Counted from the first letter of the stretch, positions 1 through 8,262 are shown. The stretch: 14,109 nt of DNA from a halophilic archaeon J07HX64 (GCA_000416085.1 KE356579.1:1740963-1755071), one strand, 5' to 3'. Numbers and translations are program-made. The notes: generated from the sequence alone by a model not told the origin.

Positions 1-2630
1 ACTGATCGCCTCGCGAAGTCGGGCTACCTGTTCCGGGTCGCTGTCCTCGCCCTGGAGGAATCGCGGGTTGCGACCGAGCGCGTCCTCGCGGTCGTATCCT
101 GTCATCCGCTCGAACCCGTTGTTGACGTAGACCAACGGGTTGTCCGCCTGTGTCGGGTCTGTGATCTGGATACCGACACTGGCCTCGTCCATCGCCCGTT
201 CCTTTAGTTCGAGTTCGCGCTCGCGCTCTCGGCGCTCGGTCTCGTCACGGACGGTACAGACGAGTCGGCCGTCCTCGACGATGGTCAGGGAGAGTTCGGC
301 CGGGAACGTCGAGCCGTCCGGTCGGGTCCCGGTGACCATCCCGCGCCAGTACCCCCCGGATTCGAGCGCGGCAAACGCCTCGGCCTCCAGGCGCTCGACC
401 TCGGCCTCGTCGTACAGCTTTCGCCACGTGTTCCCCAGCAGTTGCTCCCTCGTATCGAAACCGTACATGTCGATGTGGGTCTGGTCGACGTACTCGTACT
501 CGTCGCCGTCGAGAACCGCGACACCGTCTCTCGAGGACTCGATCGCTCGCTGGAACGATTCGAGTTCGCGCTCGCGCTCTCGGCGCTCGGTCTCGTCACG
601 GAATGTACAGACGAGTCGGCCATCGTCGACGATGGTCAGGGAGAGTTCGGCCGGGAACTGTGACCCGTCCGGTCGAGTCCCGGTGACACCTCCCCGCCAG
701 TGCCCGTCTGCTTCGAGCGCGGCAAACGCCTCGGCTTCGAGTCGCTCGACCTCCGCCTCGTCGTAGAGCTTCTCCCAGTTCTCACCCAGCAGTTGCTCCT
801 CGTCCTCGAAGCCGTACGTGTCGACGTGGGTCTGGTCGACGTACACGTACTCGCCATCCTCGAGGATCGCGACGCCGTCGGCGGCTTCCGCTATCGCCTG
901 CTGAAACGTCTCCAGCTGTTGCTGTCTCTCCTTCCGGGCGGTGATATCCCTGAGCACACCGGCCGTGCCGCGGAACCCCTCGTCACCGATCAGCGCGAGT
1001 CGGTTCTCGACGAGTGTTCGGCCACCGTCGGCCGTTTCGATCTCGAACTCTGCGGTCGTCGACTGCTCGTCGGTGGTCATCAGACCCTCGATCTGTTCTC
1101 GAACCTGTTCCACGTCCGACTTCTCCATCCCGACCGATGGACGCTCTCCGACGAGCTCGTTTCCGTATCCGAGCTCCCGTTTTGTTGCATCGTTGACGTA
1201 GGTGAATCGACCCTTGCATCCAGCGCGTACACCGGGTCGTCGATCGCCTCGAGGATCGTCTCGTACCGTTCCAGTTCCTCGAACCGGTGGCGGCGCTCGA
1301 TCTCGGTGCCGACCCACTCTGCGACGAGTGTCACGAACTCTCTCTCCTCCGGGCGAAACGCCTCCGCGCGTGGTCTCCCCATCGAGAAGTTCAGCGTCCC
1401 GTACGTCTCGTCATCGACGATCACAGGCGCCGCGATGTACGCACGCACACTCTCGGCTGCCGGGTGATTCTCGTGGTCGGTCTCCCCGACGTCGGCGAAC
1501 GCGAGCGACTCGGTTGCGTCGCGCGCGAGCGTCACATCACACATCGTATTCCCGAGCTCGTACACCGCGCCCGCCTCGTGTGTCCCGGTCGCGTCGACCA
1601 CGGTGTCGACCTCGTACTCGTCTCCATCGATGTGCGAGAGGATGCCCGTATCCAGACCGAAGTGCTCACACCCGAGTGACAGCAACCGCTCGATAGTCTC
1701 GTCGAACTCCTCGATACCGGCTGTGAGCTCACTCAACCGACGGAGCGCGGTCGCGTCATCTTCGACCGGGTCGTTTACTCCTCCCTCTTCGCCCGACGAC
1801 CGCTCGTGTGCTGTCGTGCGGATATAGCTCGTCCCGTCGACATCGACCCGTTTGCTCGTGAGTTCGACCGTGAGCGTTCCCTCGTGTGCGTGCTCGAGTG
1901 TCGTCGTGAACGGTTCCGACACTCCGGTGAGAGTTTCGTCGAGATGACTGCGAACAGACTCGGCCGCCGTGTCCCCGAAGATATCGGGTAGTCTGCCTCT
2001 CGAAACTGCGTCTCGTTCGCGGCCTGTCAACTCGACCGCGGCACGGTTGACGGCCACCAGTGCTCCGTCGGTATCGCTGACGAACGTGGCCTCGTCCGAC
2101 TGAGCGAACAGCGCACGAGCAACATCAGACCCCACGGCCGCCGACTGTCGGTGGTCGATCCGGGCCAGTGTCGCTTCGAGGTTCGCCGCGATCCCCTTGA
2201 TGATGGCTATCTCGCCGCTGTCGAGTCGCTCCTGCTCCGTGGCACCGACACGCAGTGCTCGGTCGCGCCCGACGGGAACGAGCACCTCAACCTGAATCGG
2301 CCCCCAAGGGCTGGTGTCGACTGTCGCTCGGGAGGCATCGCGGTCAGATGCATCCTCCCCGCGTTCGGCTGCTCGGTCGACGAGCAGCTCCGGTATCCGG
2401 TCCGGAGCGCTCTCGACCCAAGCCGAGGATGAGACAGAGGAACCGAGGGTCGTGACTGTACCCGTTGCCGGGTCGTGCGCACAGACGCTCGCTGCCGGTC
2501 GGTCGAACGCTGTCTCCACCAGCTCCATCGCGCGGGTGACCGCGGTTTCGACCGTCTCCGCCCTGTTGAGTTCGGCCGAGAGGCTGAGAGACCGTCCCAA
2601 CGACCTGGCGGGACATTTTTTATCTGACAT
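1..2630 (-). CDS. Multi-domain GAF/PAS sensor protein, frameshifted and cut by the left window edge
   Basis: Cytoplasmic signal-sensing protein with no membrane segment seen. Frame 1 starts at ATG 2630 and reads GAF (about residues 20-155), PAS (165-270), GAF (305-445, with GNTMCDVTL) and the start of a PAS ending DDPVYALDA at residue 472. At about 1211-1217 the frame is lost. The other frame continues the same PAS as KGRFTYVND and stays open to the edge for 405 more codons. One base is missing, for example GAT GCC AAG reduced to GATGCAAG. The second part holds the rest of that PAS, two near-identical 117-residue PAS units (906-556 and 555-205), and a LOV-like PAS with GRNPRFLQG where LOV domains have Cys. 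Unrepaired, frame 1 stops at 1080 after 516 residues with a nonsense tail. The output domain lies outside the window; a histidine kinase or a Bat-type HTH is plausible. Start choice is supported by a TATA-like box 25 bp upstream. Confidence 0.85.
205..906 (-). repeat. Tandem duplicated PAS-domain unit, two 351-bp copies
   Basis: Two adjacent in-frame units of 117 codons, 906-556 and 555-205, both begin FQ.AI and end ETERRERERELE. A hand alignment without gaps gives 91 of 117 identical residues, including the shared blocks YDEAEVERLEAEAFAALE, VTGTRPDGS and FPAELSLTIV. DNA identity is highest at the 3' end of each unit, where about 45 bases around the ERRERERELE segment are almost unchanged. 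This indicates a fairly recent internal duplication or gene conversion. Confidence 0.9.
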
Positions 2631-2650
2631 ACTGTGCTGTCGCGCTGCTC

Positions 2651-2660
2651 AGTATTAACT
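2651..2660 (-). promoter_or_regulatory. TATA-like box for the GAF/PAS sensor gene
   Basis: On the minus strand the sequence AGTTAATACT is centred about 25 bp before ATG 2630. This is the spacing expected if transcription starts at or next to the start codon (leaderless mRNA). It is inferred from sequence and position only. Confidence 0.5.
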
Positions 2661-2747
2661 GTCACGCCTCTCCGGGTGAACGCCGGGGATTCCTGTACCG
2701 GAGGTGGAGTATTCGCGAGGCGAGGATACGACCTGTTCTCCCGTGGT

Positions 2748-2976
2748 GACCGTTGCTTCGGAACGGACGCGGTGCTGTACAGCAACGTCCGGAGCGGGTA
2801 TCCCGGCTTCCGGCAGTCCACGTTGACGGTGTATCCCTGTGTCACTCTCTCGGATTCGAGCCCTCGGATGCGCTTACCGAGGGTGCTGTCTGCGGTCCCG
2901 GTTCGCTCCACGGTCACCTGTTCCTCGCGTCCGCCTGCAGCGCGTGTGGAATCGCCCTGTCGACAGTGTTGACACC
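2748..2976 (-). pseudogene. Decayed Lrp/AsnC-family transcriptional regulator remnant
   Basis: Two out-of-frame pieces resemble consecutive parts of a haloarchaeal Lrp/AsnC protein. Piece one (about 2973-2914) reads VNTVDRAIPHALQADARNR and stops at TGA 2916-2914; it matches the family's D-x-DRAIL-HHLQ-DAR-N helix start. Piece two, in another frame from about 2917, reads TVERTGTADSTLGKRIRGLE, then SERVTQGYTVNVD and KPGYPLRTLLYSTASVPKQR; it matches the winged-helix recognition region (S-TVGKRI-LEE) and the first strand of the RAM ligand domain (GYPL..L...TA). A few codons between the pieces are missing, no convincing start codon is visible, and the rest of the ligand domain cannot be recognised after about 2750. 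The mRNA could not make a working regulator. It lies between two minus-strand genes. Family assignment is from recalled consensus, not a search. Confidence 0.7.
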
Positions 2977-3040
2977 GTGCCGGCTATCCTCACGCACCGG
3001 ACAGACAGACCGTGATCCCGGGCCGGAACCGACCTGGCGG

Positions 3041-4273
3041 TCAGGCCAGACAACTAACACCGTCTCCGATGCCGTCGTCGCCGGAGTCGTAGCCCAGCGC
3101 CGCCGCAACATCGACCAACCCCTCACCCTGCTGGGTGTCGGGATGGCCGATATCCTCGGCCGTGTCGAGAAGTTGTTGACGGGTTTCCGGGGGTGTGTGC
3201 CCCTGACTCAGCAACTGTGCCACCGCGCCGGTGACGTGCGGTGACGCCATCGACGTGCCACTGAGGACGGTGTGTCCGTCCGGGTGGGTCGAACAGATGC
3301 TGTCCCCGGGCGCTGCGAGGTCCACCTCCGGTCCCCGCGAGGAGAAGCCCGCGAGTTCGTCGTCGATATCCGTCGCGGAGACGGCGAGGTACTCCTCGTA
3401 GGCCGCCGGATACCCGACCGAGTCGGCTGCCCCGCGGTTACCGGCGGCGGCGACGGGCACCAGCCCCGCCTCGACAGCGTACTCGCCGGCGGTTTTCAGC
3501 GCTGGCGACGGCAGCGGGGAACCGAGACTGAGATTCACCACACCCCAGTCACGGTCGGCGGCGTACCGGATAGCCGCGACAATCGCCGAGGTGCGACAGC
3601 CACCGCTCCCCGAACAGACTTTCAGCGCGTGCAGTGTCGCGTCCGGTGCGACACCGATGACCCCCTCCTCGCCACCCGCGGCAGCGACGGTGCCCGCGAC
3701 GTGTGTCCCGTGACCGCCGTCGTCCGACCAGGGGTACGTGCAGTCCCCGCCGGAGCACTCCGCCCAGGCCTCGTGGTTCTCGTCGACCTCCGGGTCGGCC
3801 AGGCTCCCGCTCAGGTCCGGGTGGGTCGCGCTGATACCCGTGTCGATGACACCAACGTCGACACCGTCACCCGTTGCCCCTCGTCTGTGTGCCACGTCGG
3901 CGTCGATGCGGTCGATCCCCCAGGGGAGTGTTCCCGCCGAGGTGGCAGACTGAGACCCCGTGTGAGAGTCGGAGACGTGTGTTAGTTTCCGGTCACGCTG
4001 GACGAACGCGACATCGTCGCGGGCGGCCAGCGATTCACTGCGCGCCCCCGAGAACACGCCACAGACCAGTTTTGTCGACGTGTGCTCGTTGAGGTCGATC
4101 TCGGCGTAACCGCTCTCTGACACCGATGCCGCGGCGGCGGCACCACCCTCGGATTCGGTTCCGATTATGTACTCGTTCATCCGGTGGTACACCGCGGCTC
4201 CGACCCCGATACCGAGAACACCTGCCCCGATACTCTTTAGAATGTCGCGCCGGGACCACGACGAGTCTTCCAT
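3041..4273 (-). CDS. Secreted subtilisin-like serine protease (family S8, halolysin-like), Tat substrate
   Basis: Extracellular endopeptidase of 410 residues, numbered from ATG 4273. The N-terminus SWSRRDILK followed by a small-residue hydrophobic stretch is a twin-arginine signal. A propeptide of about 65-80 residues (ending near DVAFVQRDRKL) precedes the catalytic domain. The triad is Asp144 (GVIDTG), His188 (GGHGTHVAG) and Ser341 (SGTSMASP), with the oxyanion Asn279 (AAAGNRG). Cysteines at 71, 173, 178, 220, 226, 327 and 408 may form disulfides, the first four of the mature part in two short loops. It ends soon after the catalytic fold, so the C-terminal extension of classical halolysins is missing. 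An in-frame GTG at 4297 would add eight residues; ATG 4273 is preferred because it sits about 28 bp from a TATA-like box and leaves the RR motif close to the N-terminus. Confidence 0.93.
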   Translation of the reverse strand: MEDSSWSRRDILKSIGAGVLGIGVGAAVYHRMNEYIIGTESEGGAAAAASVSESGYAEIDLNEHTSTKLVCGVFSGARSESLAARDDVAFVQRDRKLTHVSDSHTGSQSATSAGTLPWGIDRIDADVAHRRGATGDGVDVGVIDTGISATHPDLSGSLADPEVDENHEAWAECSGGDCTYPWSDDGGHGTHVAGTVAAAGGEEGVIGVAPDATLHALKVCSGSGGCRTSAIVAAIRYAADRDWGVVNLSLGSPLPSPALKTAGEYAVEAGLVPVAAAGNRGAADSVGYPAAYEEYLAVSATDIDDELAGFSSRGPEVDLAAPGDSICSTHPDGHTVLSGTSMASPHVTGAVAQLLSQGHTPPETRQQLLDTAEDIGHPDTQQGEGLVDVAAALGYDSGDDGIGDGVSCLA

Positions 4274-4298
4274 TCGTGATGTACATTCGAGACTCACT

Positions 4299-4307
4299 CA
4301 TAAGATT
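4299..4307 (-). promoter_or_regulatory. TATA-like box for the subtilase gene
   Basis: The minus strand reads ATCTTATGA here, about 26-34 bp before ATG 4273, a fit for a leaderless or very short-leader transcript. The match to a TATA consensus is moderate. Confidence 0.35.
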
Positions 4308-4367
4308 CTGACGCCCGTGTCAGGACCGCGATTCGACCGACGAACGGGTCCCAGTCGCAACCCATTG

Positions 4368-4387
4368 GAGACGAGTTCCCTCGTCTC
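4368..4387. repeat. Perfect inverted repeat, 8-bp arms
   Basis: Arms GAGACGAG (4368-4375) and CTCGTCTC (4380-4387) are perfect reverse complements around a 4-bp spacer. Its place in the divergent intergenic region would suit a dimeric regulator's operator or an mRNA hairpin. No function is shown. Confidence 0.6.
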
Positions 4388-4525
4388 GACCCGCGGTTAC
4401 TGCTCGGCCTCGGAGCCGGACTGCCTGTCGTGCTGATATCCAGCAGACGACGCCTGGAACGCCTGCGTCTCGAAACCACGAGATCGTCACACTCGGCCCG
4501 ATGTTTCGGGGTGTGATTCCCGCGT

Positions 4526-4539
4526 TCTCGGCCGCGAGA
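4526..4539. repeat. Short inverted repeat just upstream of the acyl-CoA dehydrogenase TATA box
   Basis: Arms TCTCG and CGAGA flank the spacer GCCG, and the element ends 18 bp before the TATA-like box. Position suggests a possible regulator site, but 5-bp arms are common by chance in GC-rich DNA. Confidence 0.35.
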
Positions 4540-4556
4540 GGGGGGTAATCCAAAGT

Positions 4557-4566
4557 GATAAAATAA
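4557..4566 (+). promoter_or_regulatory. TATA-like box for the acyl-CoA dehydrogenase gene
   Basis: GATAAAATAA is the most A/T-rich decamer in the region and is centred about 25 bp before ATG 4587, the leaderless spacing. A second A/T-rich run (ACAATATAGG, 4574-4583) lies too close to the start to serve as the TATA box. Confidence 0.6.
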
Positions 4567-4586
4567 ACTCGGTACAATATAGGTGT

Positions 4587-5741
4587 ATGAATCTCCTAAC
4601 ACCGTCACTGGTCCCGGAGGGTGCCCGAGACGTGAAGGCGGCCGCCGCCGAGTTCGCAGACGAGCACGTGCGACCGAACAGCACTGAACACGACGCCACC
4701 GGGGAGTACCCGCGCGAGATAATCCGGGAGGCACAGGCCGCGGGACTCGCCGGAAGCTACGTTCCCGAGGAGTACGGTGGGGCGGGGTGGACGCTCGCAC
4801 ACCGACTCGCGGTCGTCGAGGAGTGGTTCCGGGCTGACGGCGGTATCGGGCTCGCGCTCCAGTTGGTCGATTTCGGCGCGAAGGTGGTCGCGATGACCGG
4901 ATCCGAGGAGCAACAGGCAGAGTGGCTCCCACCGGTTGCGGCCGGCGATGTGATAACGGGGATGGCGGCGACGGAGCCGTCCGGTGGCTCGGATCTCGCC
5001 GGGATGACGACGACTGCCCGACGTGAGGGTGACGAGTACGTCATCGACGGGGAGAAGTACTGGACGAGCAACGGTGTCGACGCCGACTGGATCGTCGTCT
5101 ACGCCCAGACCGGCGAGCCCGAACACAGCGGCTACTCGCTGTTCGTGGTGCCGACAGAGCTGGATGGCTACGAACCGGAGGAGATAACCGGAAAGATGGG
5201 GCTGCGCGCCTCACAGCAGGCCCGCATCAACTTCGACGGTGTCCGTGTGCCTGCCTCGAACCGTCTCGGAGCGGAGGGCAGTGGGTTCTACAATCTCGCC
5301 TCCTTCTTCAACTACGGCCGCATCGCGGTTGCGGGACACGGTATCGGCCTCGCGGCCTCGGCGCTCGAGGCTGCCTGGGAGTACGTCCACGACAGAGAGC
5401 TGTACGACGAACCCGTCTCGGACAAACAGACCGTCAGACACCGACTGGTCGAGAGTCGCGAGCAGTTCGAGGCTGCCCGGGCACTCACCTGGGAGGCCTG
5501 CGAACACGTGATGACCGGCGACAACCCGGCGTTCTGGGCGAGTCTGGCAAAGAGCCACGCCACCCGCGCCGCGGAGGACATCGCACAGACTGCGGTTCAG
5601 CTGCACGGTGGCGAGGGGCTCCGCGAGGAAACCCGCGCCAACCGTGCCTACCGTGACGCGAAGTACCCCTCGATCTACGAGGGTGCAAACGCCATCCAGC
5701 GCGACCTCGCGTACGGCCACTGGCCCGAACGCGAGCGGTGA
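4587..5741 (+). CDS. Acyl-CoA dehydrogenase (FAD-dependent)
   Basis: Oxidises an acyl-CoA to the trans-2-enoyl-CoA, passing electrons from FAD to electron-transfer flavoprotein; cytoplasmic. The 384 residues are the usual family length. The N-terminal helical domain (about 10-120) is followed by the flavin/substrate motif AATEPSGGSDLA, then KYWTSNG, the GKMGLRAS..ARINFDGVRVP strand region, the helical C-domain with QLHGGEG, and the active-site IYEGANAIQR whose Glu365 aligns with the catalytic base of medium-chain enzymes. Substrate chain length or branched-chain specificity cannot be told. It is a single-gene unit: the preceding gene is divergent and the next gene converges, its stop only 30 bp away. 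No etfAB, thiolase or enoyl-CoA hydratase gene is nearby. Confidence 0.94.
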   Translation: MNLLTPSLVPEGARDVKAAAAEFADEHVRPNSTEHDATGEYPREIIREAQAAGLAGSYVPEEYGGAGWTLAHRLAVVEEWFRADGGIGLALQLVDFGAKVVAMTGSEEQQAEWLPPVAAGDVITGMAATEPSGGSDLAGMTTTARREGDEYVIDGEKYWTSNGVDADWIVVYAQTGEPEHSGYSLFVVPTELDGYEPEEITGKMGLRASQQARINFDGVRVPASNRLGAEGSGFYNLASFFNYGRIAVAGHGIGLAASALEAAWEYVHDRELYDEPVSDKQTVRHRLVESREQFEAARALTWEACEHVMTGDNPAFWASLAKSHATRAAEDIAQTAVQLHGGEGLREETRANRAYRDAKYPSIYEGANAIQRDLAYGHWPERER

Positions 5742-5771
5742 GTCGACTCGGCTCACGGAGCCACACGCGAA

Positions 5772-7910
5772 CTACCGGGCCGGAGGCAGTGACAGTTCGA
5801 CCTGACCCCCGTCACCGGCTACACTGATCTCCCCACCGGAGTACCAGACCTGCCAGTACACGTACCACACACCGAGACCCTGCGCGTGTCGTATCTGGTC
5901 GATCTCGGTCTTTCCTGCCAGCACCTCCTGTTCGGCAGCCGAGAGTGCACACCCGGTTGCTCCGAGCCGCAACACAGGCGTATCCTCCCCGGTGAGTGCA
6001 ACCCTCACGCTCGGATTGTCACCCGTGGCGCCCGCGAACAGGGTCGCCACGAGTTCGACGAGCGCCCCGTCCAGTGACCTGAGACCCATCACCGTGAGCG
6101 AGTCCGGTGTCTCTGCTGTGATGTCTGCGTCCGGATACCGGTCCCGGAGGACGGTGATAGCCTGGTCGAGCTGGTCGACGATATCCACCGGTTCCGGGGT
6201 CGGGTCCCGTTGTATCAGTTCGTGGATATCGCGGGCCATCTCCGCGGTGTCGTCGAGTTCGGTTGCCGCCCTGTCGATCGCTGTTCCGTACGACCGCAGC
6301 GGGTCCGCGTCGGCCTCGGAGACGAGTGTGGCGTACCCCTGAATCGTGGTCAACTTGTTGCGGATGTTGTGTCTGAGAAACCGGTTTGTCACCTCGAGCT
6401 GTTGCTCCCGCTCGGAGAGACGGGTGATATCTCGCCCCTCGGGGATCAGTAACTCGACGGTGCTGTCCTCGTCGGTGACCGGACGCACCGAGAAGTCGAT
6501 CACCGCCTCACGGTTGCTCCCCTGGACCGGGATCTGATCCCGGAAGAACTCCCCACTACTGGCGGTCTCGACGGCTTCCCTGACAGTCTGTCTGACTGTC
6601 TCGCTGTTCTGGAACCAGTAGGCCTCCCAGATCTTCTCTCCGACGAGTTCGTCACGGTCGCGACCGGAGAACTCGACTGCCGCCTGGTTGACCTCAAGCA
6701 GTGTTCCGTCGGGCGACATCAGCCCCGTGAACTGGTACGTGTTGTCGAACACCGCCTCGAACCGGCGCTGCTGTCTCCGCTGCTCGGCGATATTCCGCCC
6801 GATTCCCGTGACCCCACGCAGACTCCCGTCGGCGGCCTCCAGCGGCGCGCCGGTGAACTCGAACGGGATGCGCTCGCCCCCCGTCGTCTCGAACGCCGAC
6901 TCCACCGTCACGGAGCGTCGCTCCTCGACGATGGCCTGGAAACTCTCCGCAATGGGTTCAACCTGGTCTGCAGGCACGAAGTCGGTCACGTGCATCTCCT
7001 CGATATCGTCGGCTGTGTAACCGGTCTCCATCTCGAGTTGCCTGTTCCACCGGAGGAGATAGCCGGCTGTATCGAACGTGTACAGCACGTCCGGCAGCGC
7101 ATCGAAGATGCTATCGACCATCTGTGTCTCCGCCTCCAGACGGCGCTGTCTGTCACGCTGTTCGGTGACGTCGCGGGTTACGCCGACGATACGTGTGACC
7201 GACCCGTCGCGGGCGAGAACCGGGTTGGCCTGAACGAGCACCTGCCGCTGGAACTCCGCTGTCGGGTCGACTCGCAGCTCTATCTCGACGGACTCACCGT
7301 CTGTCACCTGCTCGACCGCCGCTCTGGCACGGTCCCGGTCGTCGGGGTGGACGGCATCGAGAAACGCCATCGGGTTCTCCCGGAGTGCTGTCTCGGGTTG
7401 CCCCCACACCGCGGAGTACGCGGAGTTGACAGACAGCAGTTCGTCCCAGTCGGCCGAGACCATCCAGAGCACGTCGTCTGTCACCTCGACCAGTTCGCGG
7501 ACCTGAGACTCCTGCCCCGACTCCGATTGCTCGCTCACTACATCCACGAGTCGCGCTGCCACCGACTCCGTCTGGTCGCTACCGGGGTCGGCGCTGATAT
7601 AGTCCGTGACGCCGGCGGTGATTGCCTCGCTCGCGACCTCCTCCGAGCCACGGTGTGTGTGGAGAACAAAGGGCAACTCCGGGTCGAGACTCCTGACACG
7701 ACGGAGGAGCGTTATCCCGTCTCCGCCGGACAACCGATACGCCGACAGCACACAGTCGAACGTCCCTGCGGTGAGTCGGTCGACCGCCTCGTCGACGCTG
7801 TGTGCCGTCTCGACGACAAAATCCGGATTCGCCGCTGCCAGTCTCTCACTACCCAGAAACAATGGGTGGTCAGTGCCGTGGACAGAGAGGATACAGATCC
7901 TATCGCGCAT
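5772..7910 (-). CDS. Receiver-PAS-PAS-PAS-histidine kinase with degenerate receiver and ATP-binding domain
   Basis: Soluble 712-residue sensor. Residues 1-125 have a receiver fold (HTHRGSEEVASEAITAGVTDY), but the phosphoacceptor position in FDCVLSAYRLSGGDG is Ala57, the acidic pair is replaced by SVHGTD, and the C-terminal Lys is not evident. PAS domains follow at about 133-250, 260-378 and 383-500. The dimerisation box FLRHNIRNKLTTIQGY carries the phosphorylatable His514. The C-terminal HATPase region keeps a G2-like GLGVWYVYWQV and the closing SGGEISV, but the N-box (near 618-630, LVATLFAGATGD) has no clear Asn and the G1 box reads LGATGCALS instead of D-x-G-x-G. It may therefore bind ATP poorly or act as a pseudokinase partner. 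It is not next to a response regulator. The start is ATG 7910; no ribosome binding site is obvious. Confidence 0.88.
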   Translation of the reverse strand: MRDRICILSVHGTDHPLFLGSERLAAANPDFVVETAHSVDEAVDRLTAGTFDCVLSAYRLSGGDGITLLRRVRSLDPELPFVLHTHRGSEEVASEAITAGVTDYISADPGSDQTESVAARLVDVVSEQSESGQESQVRELVEVTDDVLWMVSADWDELLSVNSAYSAVWGQPETALRENPMAFLDAVHPDDRDRARAAVEQVTDGESVEIELRVDPTAEFQRQVLVQANPVLARDGSVTRIVGVTRDVTEQRDRQRRLEAETQMVDSIFDALPDVLYTFDTAGYLLRWNRQLEMETGYTADDIEEMHVTDFVPADQVEPIAESFQAIVEERRSVTVESAFETTGGERIPFEFTGAPLEAADGSLRGVTGIGRNIAEQRRQQRRFEAVFDNTYQFTGLMSPDGTLLEVNQAAVEFSGRDRDELVGEKIWEAYWFQNSETVRQTVREAVETASSGEFFRDQIPVQGSNREAVIDFSVRPVTDEDSTVELLIPEGRDITRLSEREQQLEVTNRFLRHNIRNKLTTIQGYATLVSEADADPLRSYGTAIDRAATELDDTAEMARDIHELIQRDPTPEPVDIVDQLDQAITVLRDRYPDADITAETPDSLTVMGLRSLDGALVELVATLFAGATGDNPSVRVALTGEDTPVLRLGATGCALSAAEQEVLAGKTEIDQIRHAQGLGVWYVYWQVWYSGGEISVAGDGGQVELSLPPAR

Positions 7911-8187
7911 TCATCAACTATTGGCTGTCAGCGGTAATCCCCTTTTCTATTCGACCCGATGTGTGTTGCGTGGAGTCCACTGATGACTGCCGAGACTGCT
8001 GTCGAAACCGGTTACTGTCTGTATATCGAGGTTGTCTCTGCGTAACCCCCGGTAACACACTGTGTCCTGCTACGGAACCTTCCGTGTGAAACCTCGAACA
8101 GGTGTCCCCGGGTACGTGCCGTGCGGGTGTACGGGCCGGTTGCCTTGCCGAGGGGAGCGACTCTGCACTCGTCGTCGGCATCAGAAG
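7911..8187. other. Intergenic region between sensor kinase and tRNA-Val, no gene seen
   Basis: This stretch of 277 bp holds no recognisable gene on either strand. On the minus strand a weak A/T-rich run ATAGAAAAG (7942-7950), about 36 bp before ATG 7910, may be the kinase promoter. A short palindrome (ACGGAA / TTCCGT with a 2-bp spacer, 8073-8086) has no assigned role. Confidence 0.4.
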
Positions 8188-8262
8188 TGGGTTCGGGCAG
8201 ATTTGAACTGCCGACCTCCTCCATGTCAAGGAGGTGTCATAACCAGCCTAGACCACGAACCC
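8188..8262 (-). tRNA. tRNA-Val, anticodon GAC
   Basis: Full cloverleaf of 75 nt on the minus strand. The acceptor arm is GGGTTCG paired with CGAACCC, followed by discriminator A at 8188. The anticodon stem CCTCC/GGAGG encloses loop TTGACAT with anticodon GAC at 8227-8225, which reads valine GUC (and GUU). The T arm is GGCAG/CTGCC with loop TTCAAAT. There is no intron, and CCA is not encoded, as is common in haloarchaea. It is divergent from tpiA, with 97 bp between them. Confidence 0.97.

Larger units (their letters stand above)
4274..4586. other. Divergent intergenic region between subtilase and acyl-CoA dehydrogenase genes
   Basis: This 313-bp stretch separates two genes that point away from each other. 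It holds the two TATA-like boxes and two short inverted repeats listed separately. Frames crossing it have no recognisable protein family and no plausible start. One plus frame has a short hydrophobic run (LLLGLGAGLPVVLISS near 4395-4440), but no start codon supports a gene. Confidence 0.6.

Noticed and set aside
140..766. 208-codon plus-strand frame rich in Ser and Arg with an internal repeat
   Set aside because: The repeat is simply the antisense of the duplicated PAS units.
2207..2917. 236-codon minus frame as one intact gene
   Set aside because: Only its first 50 or so residues look like an Lrp/AsnC protein; the rest runs out of frame through the sensor gene, so it is treated as a pseudogene fragment.
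4294..4932. 212-codon minus frame covering the divergent intergenic region
   Set aside because: Arg/Pro-rich, antisense to the acyl-CoA dehydrogenase start, and without a recognisable domain.
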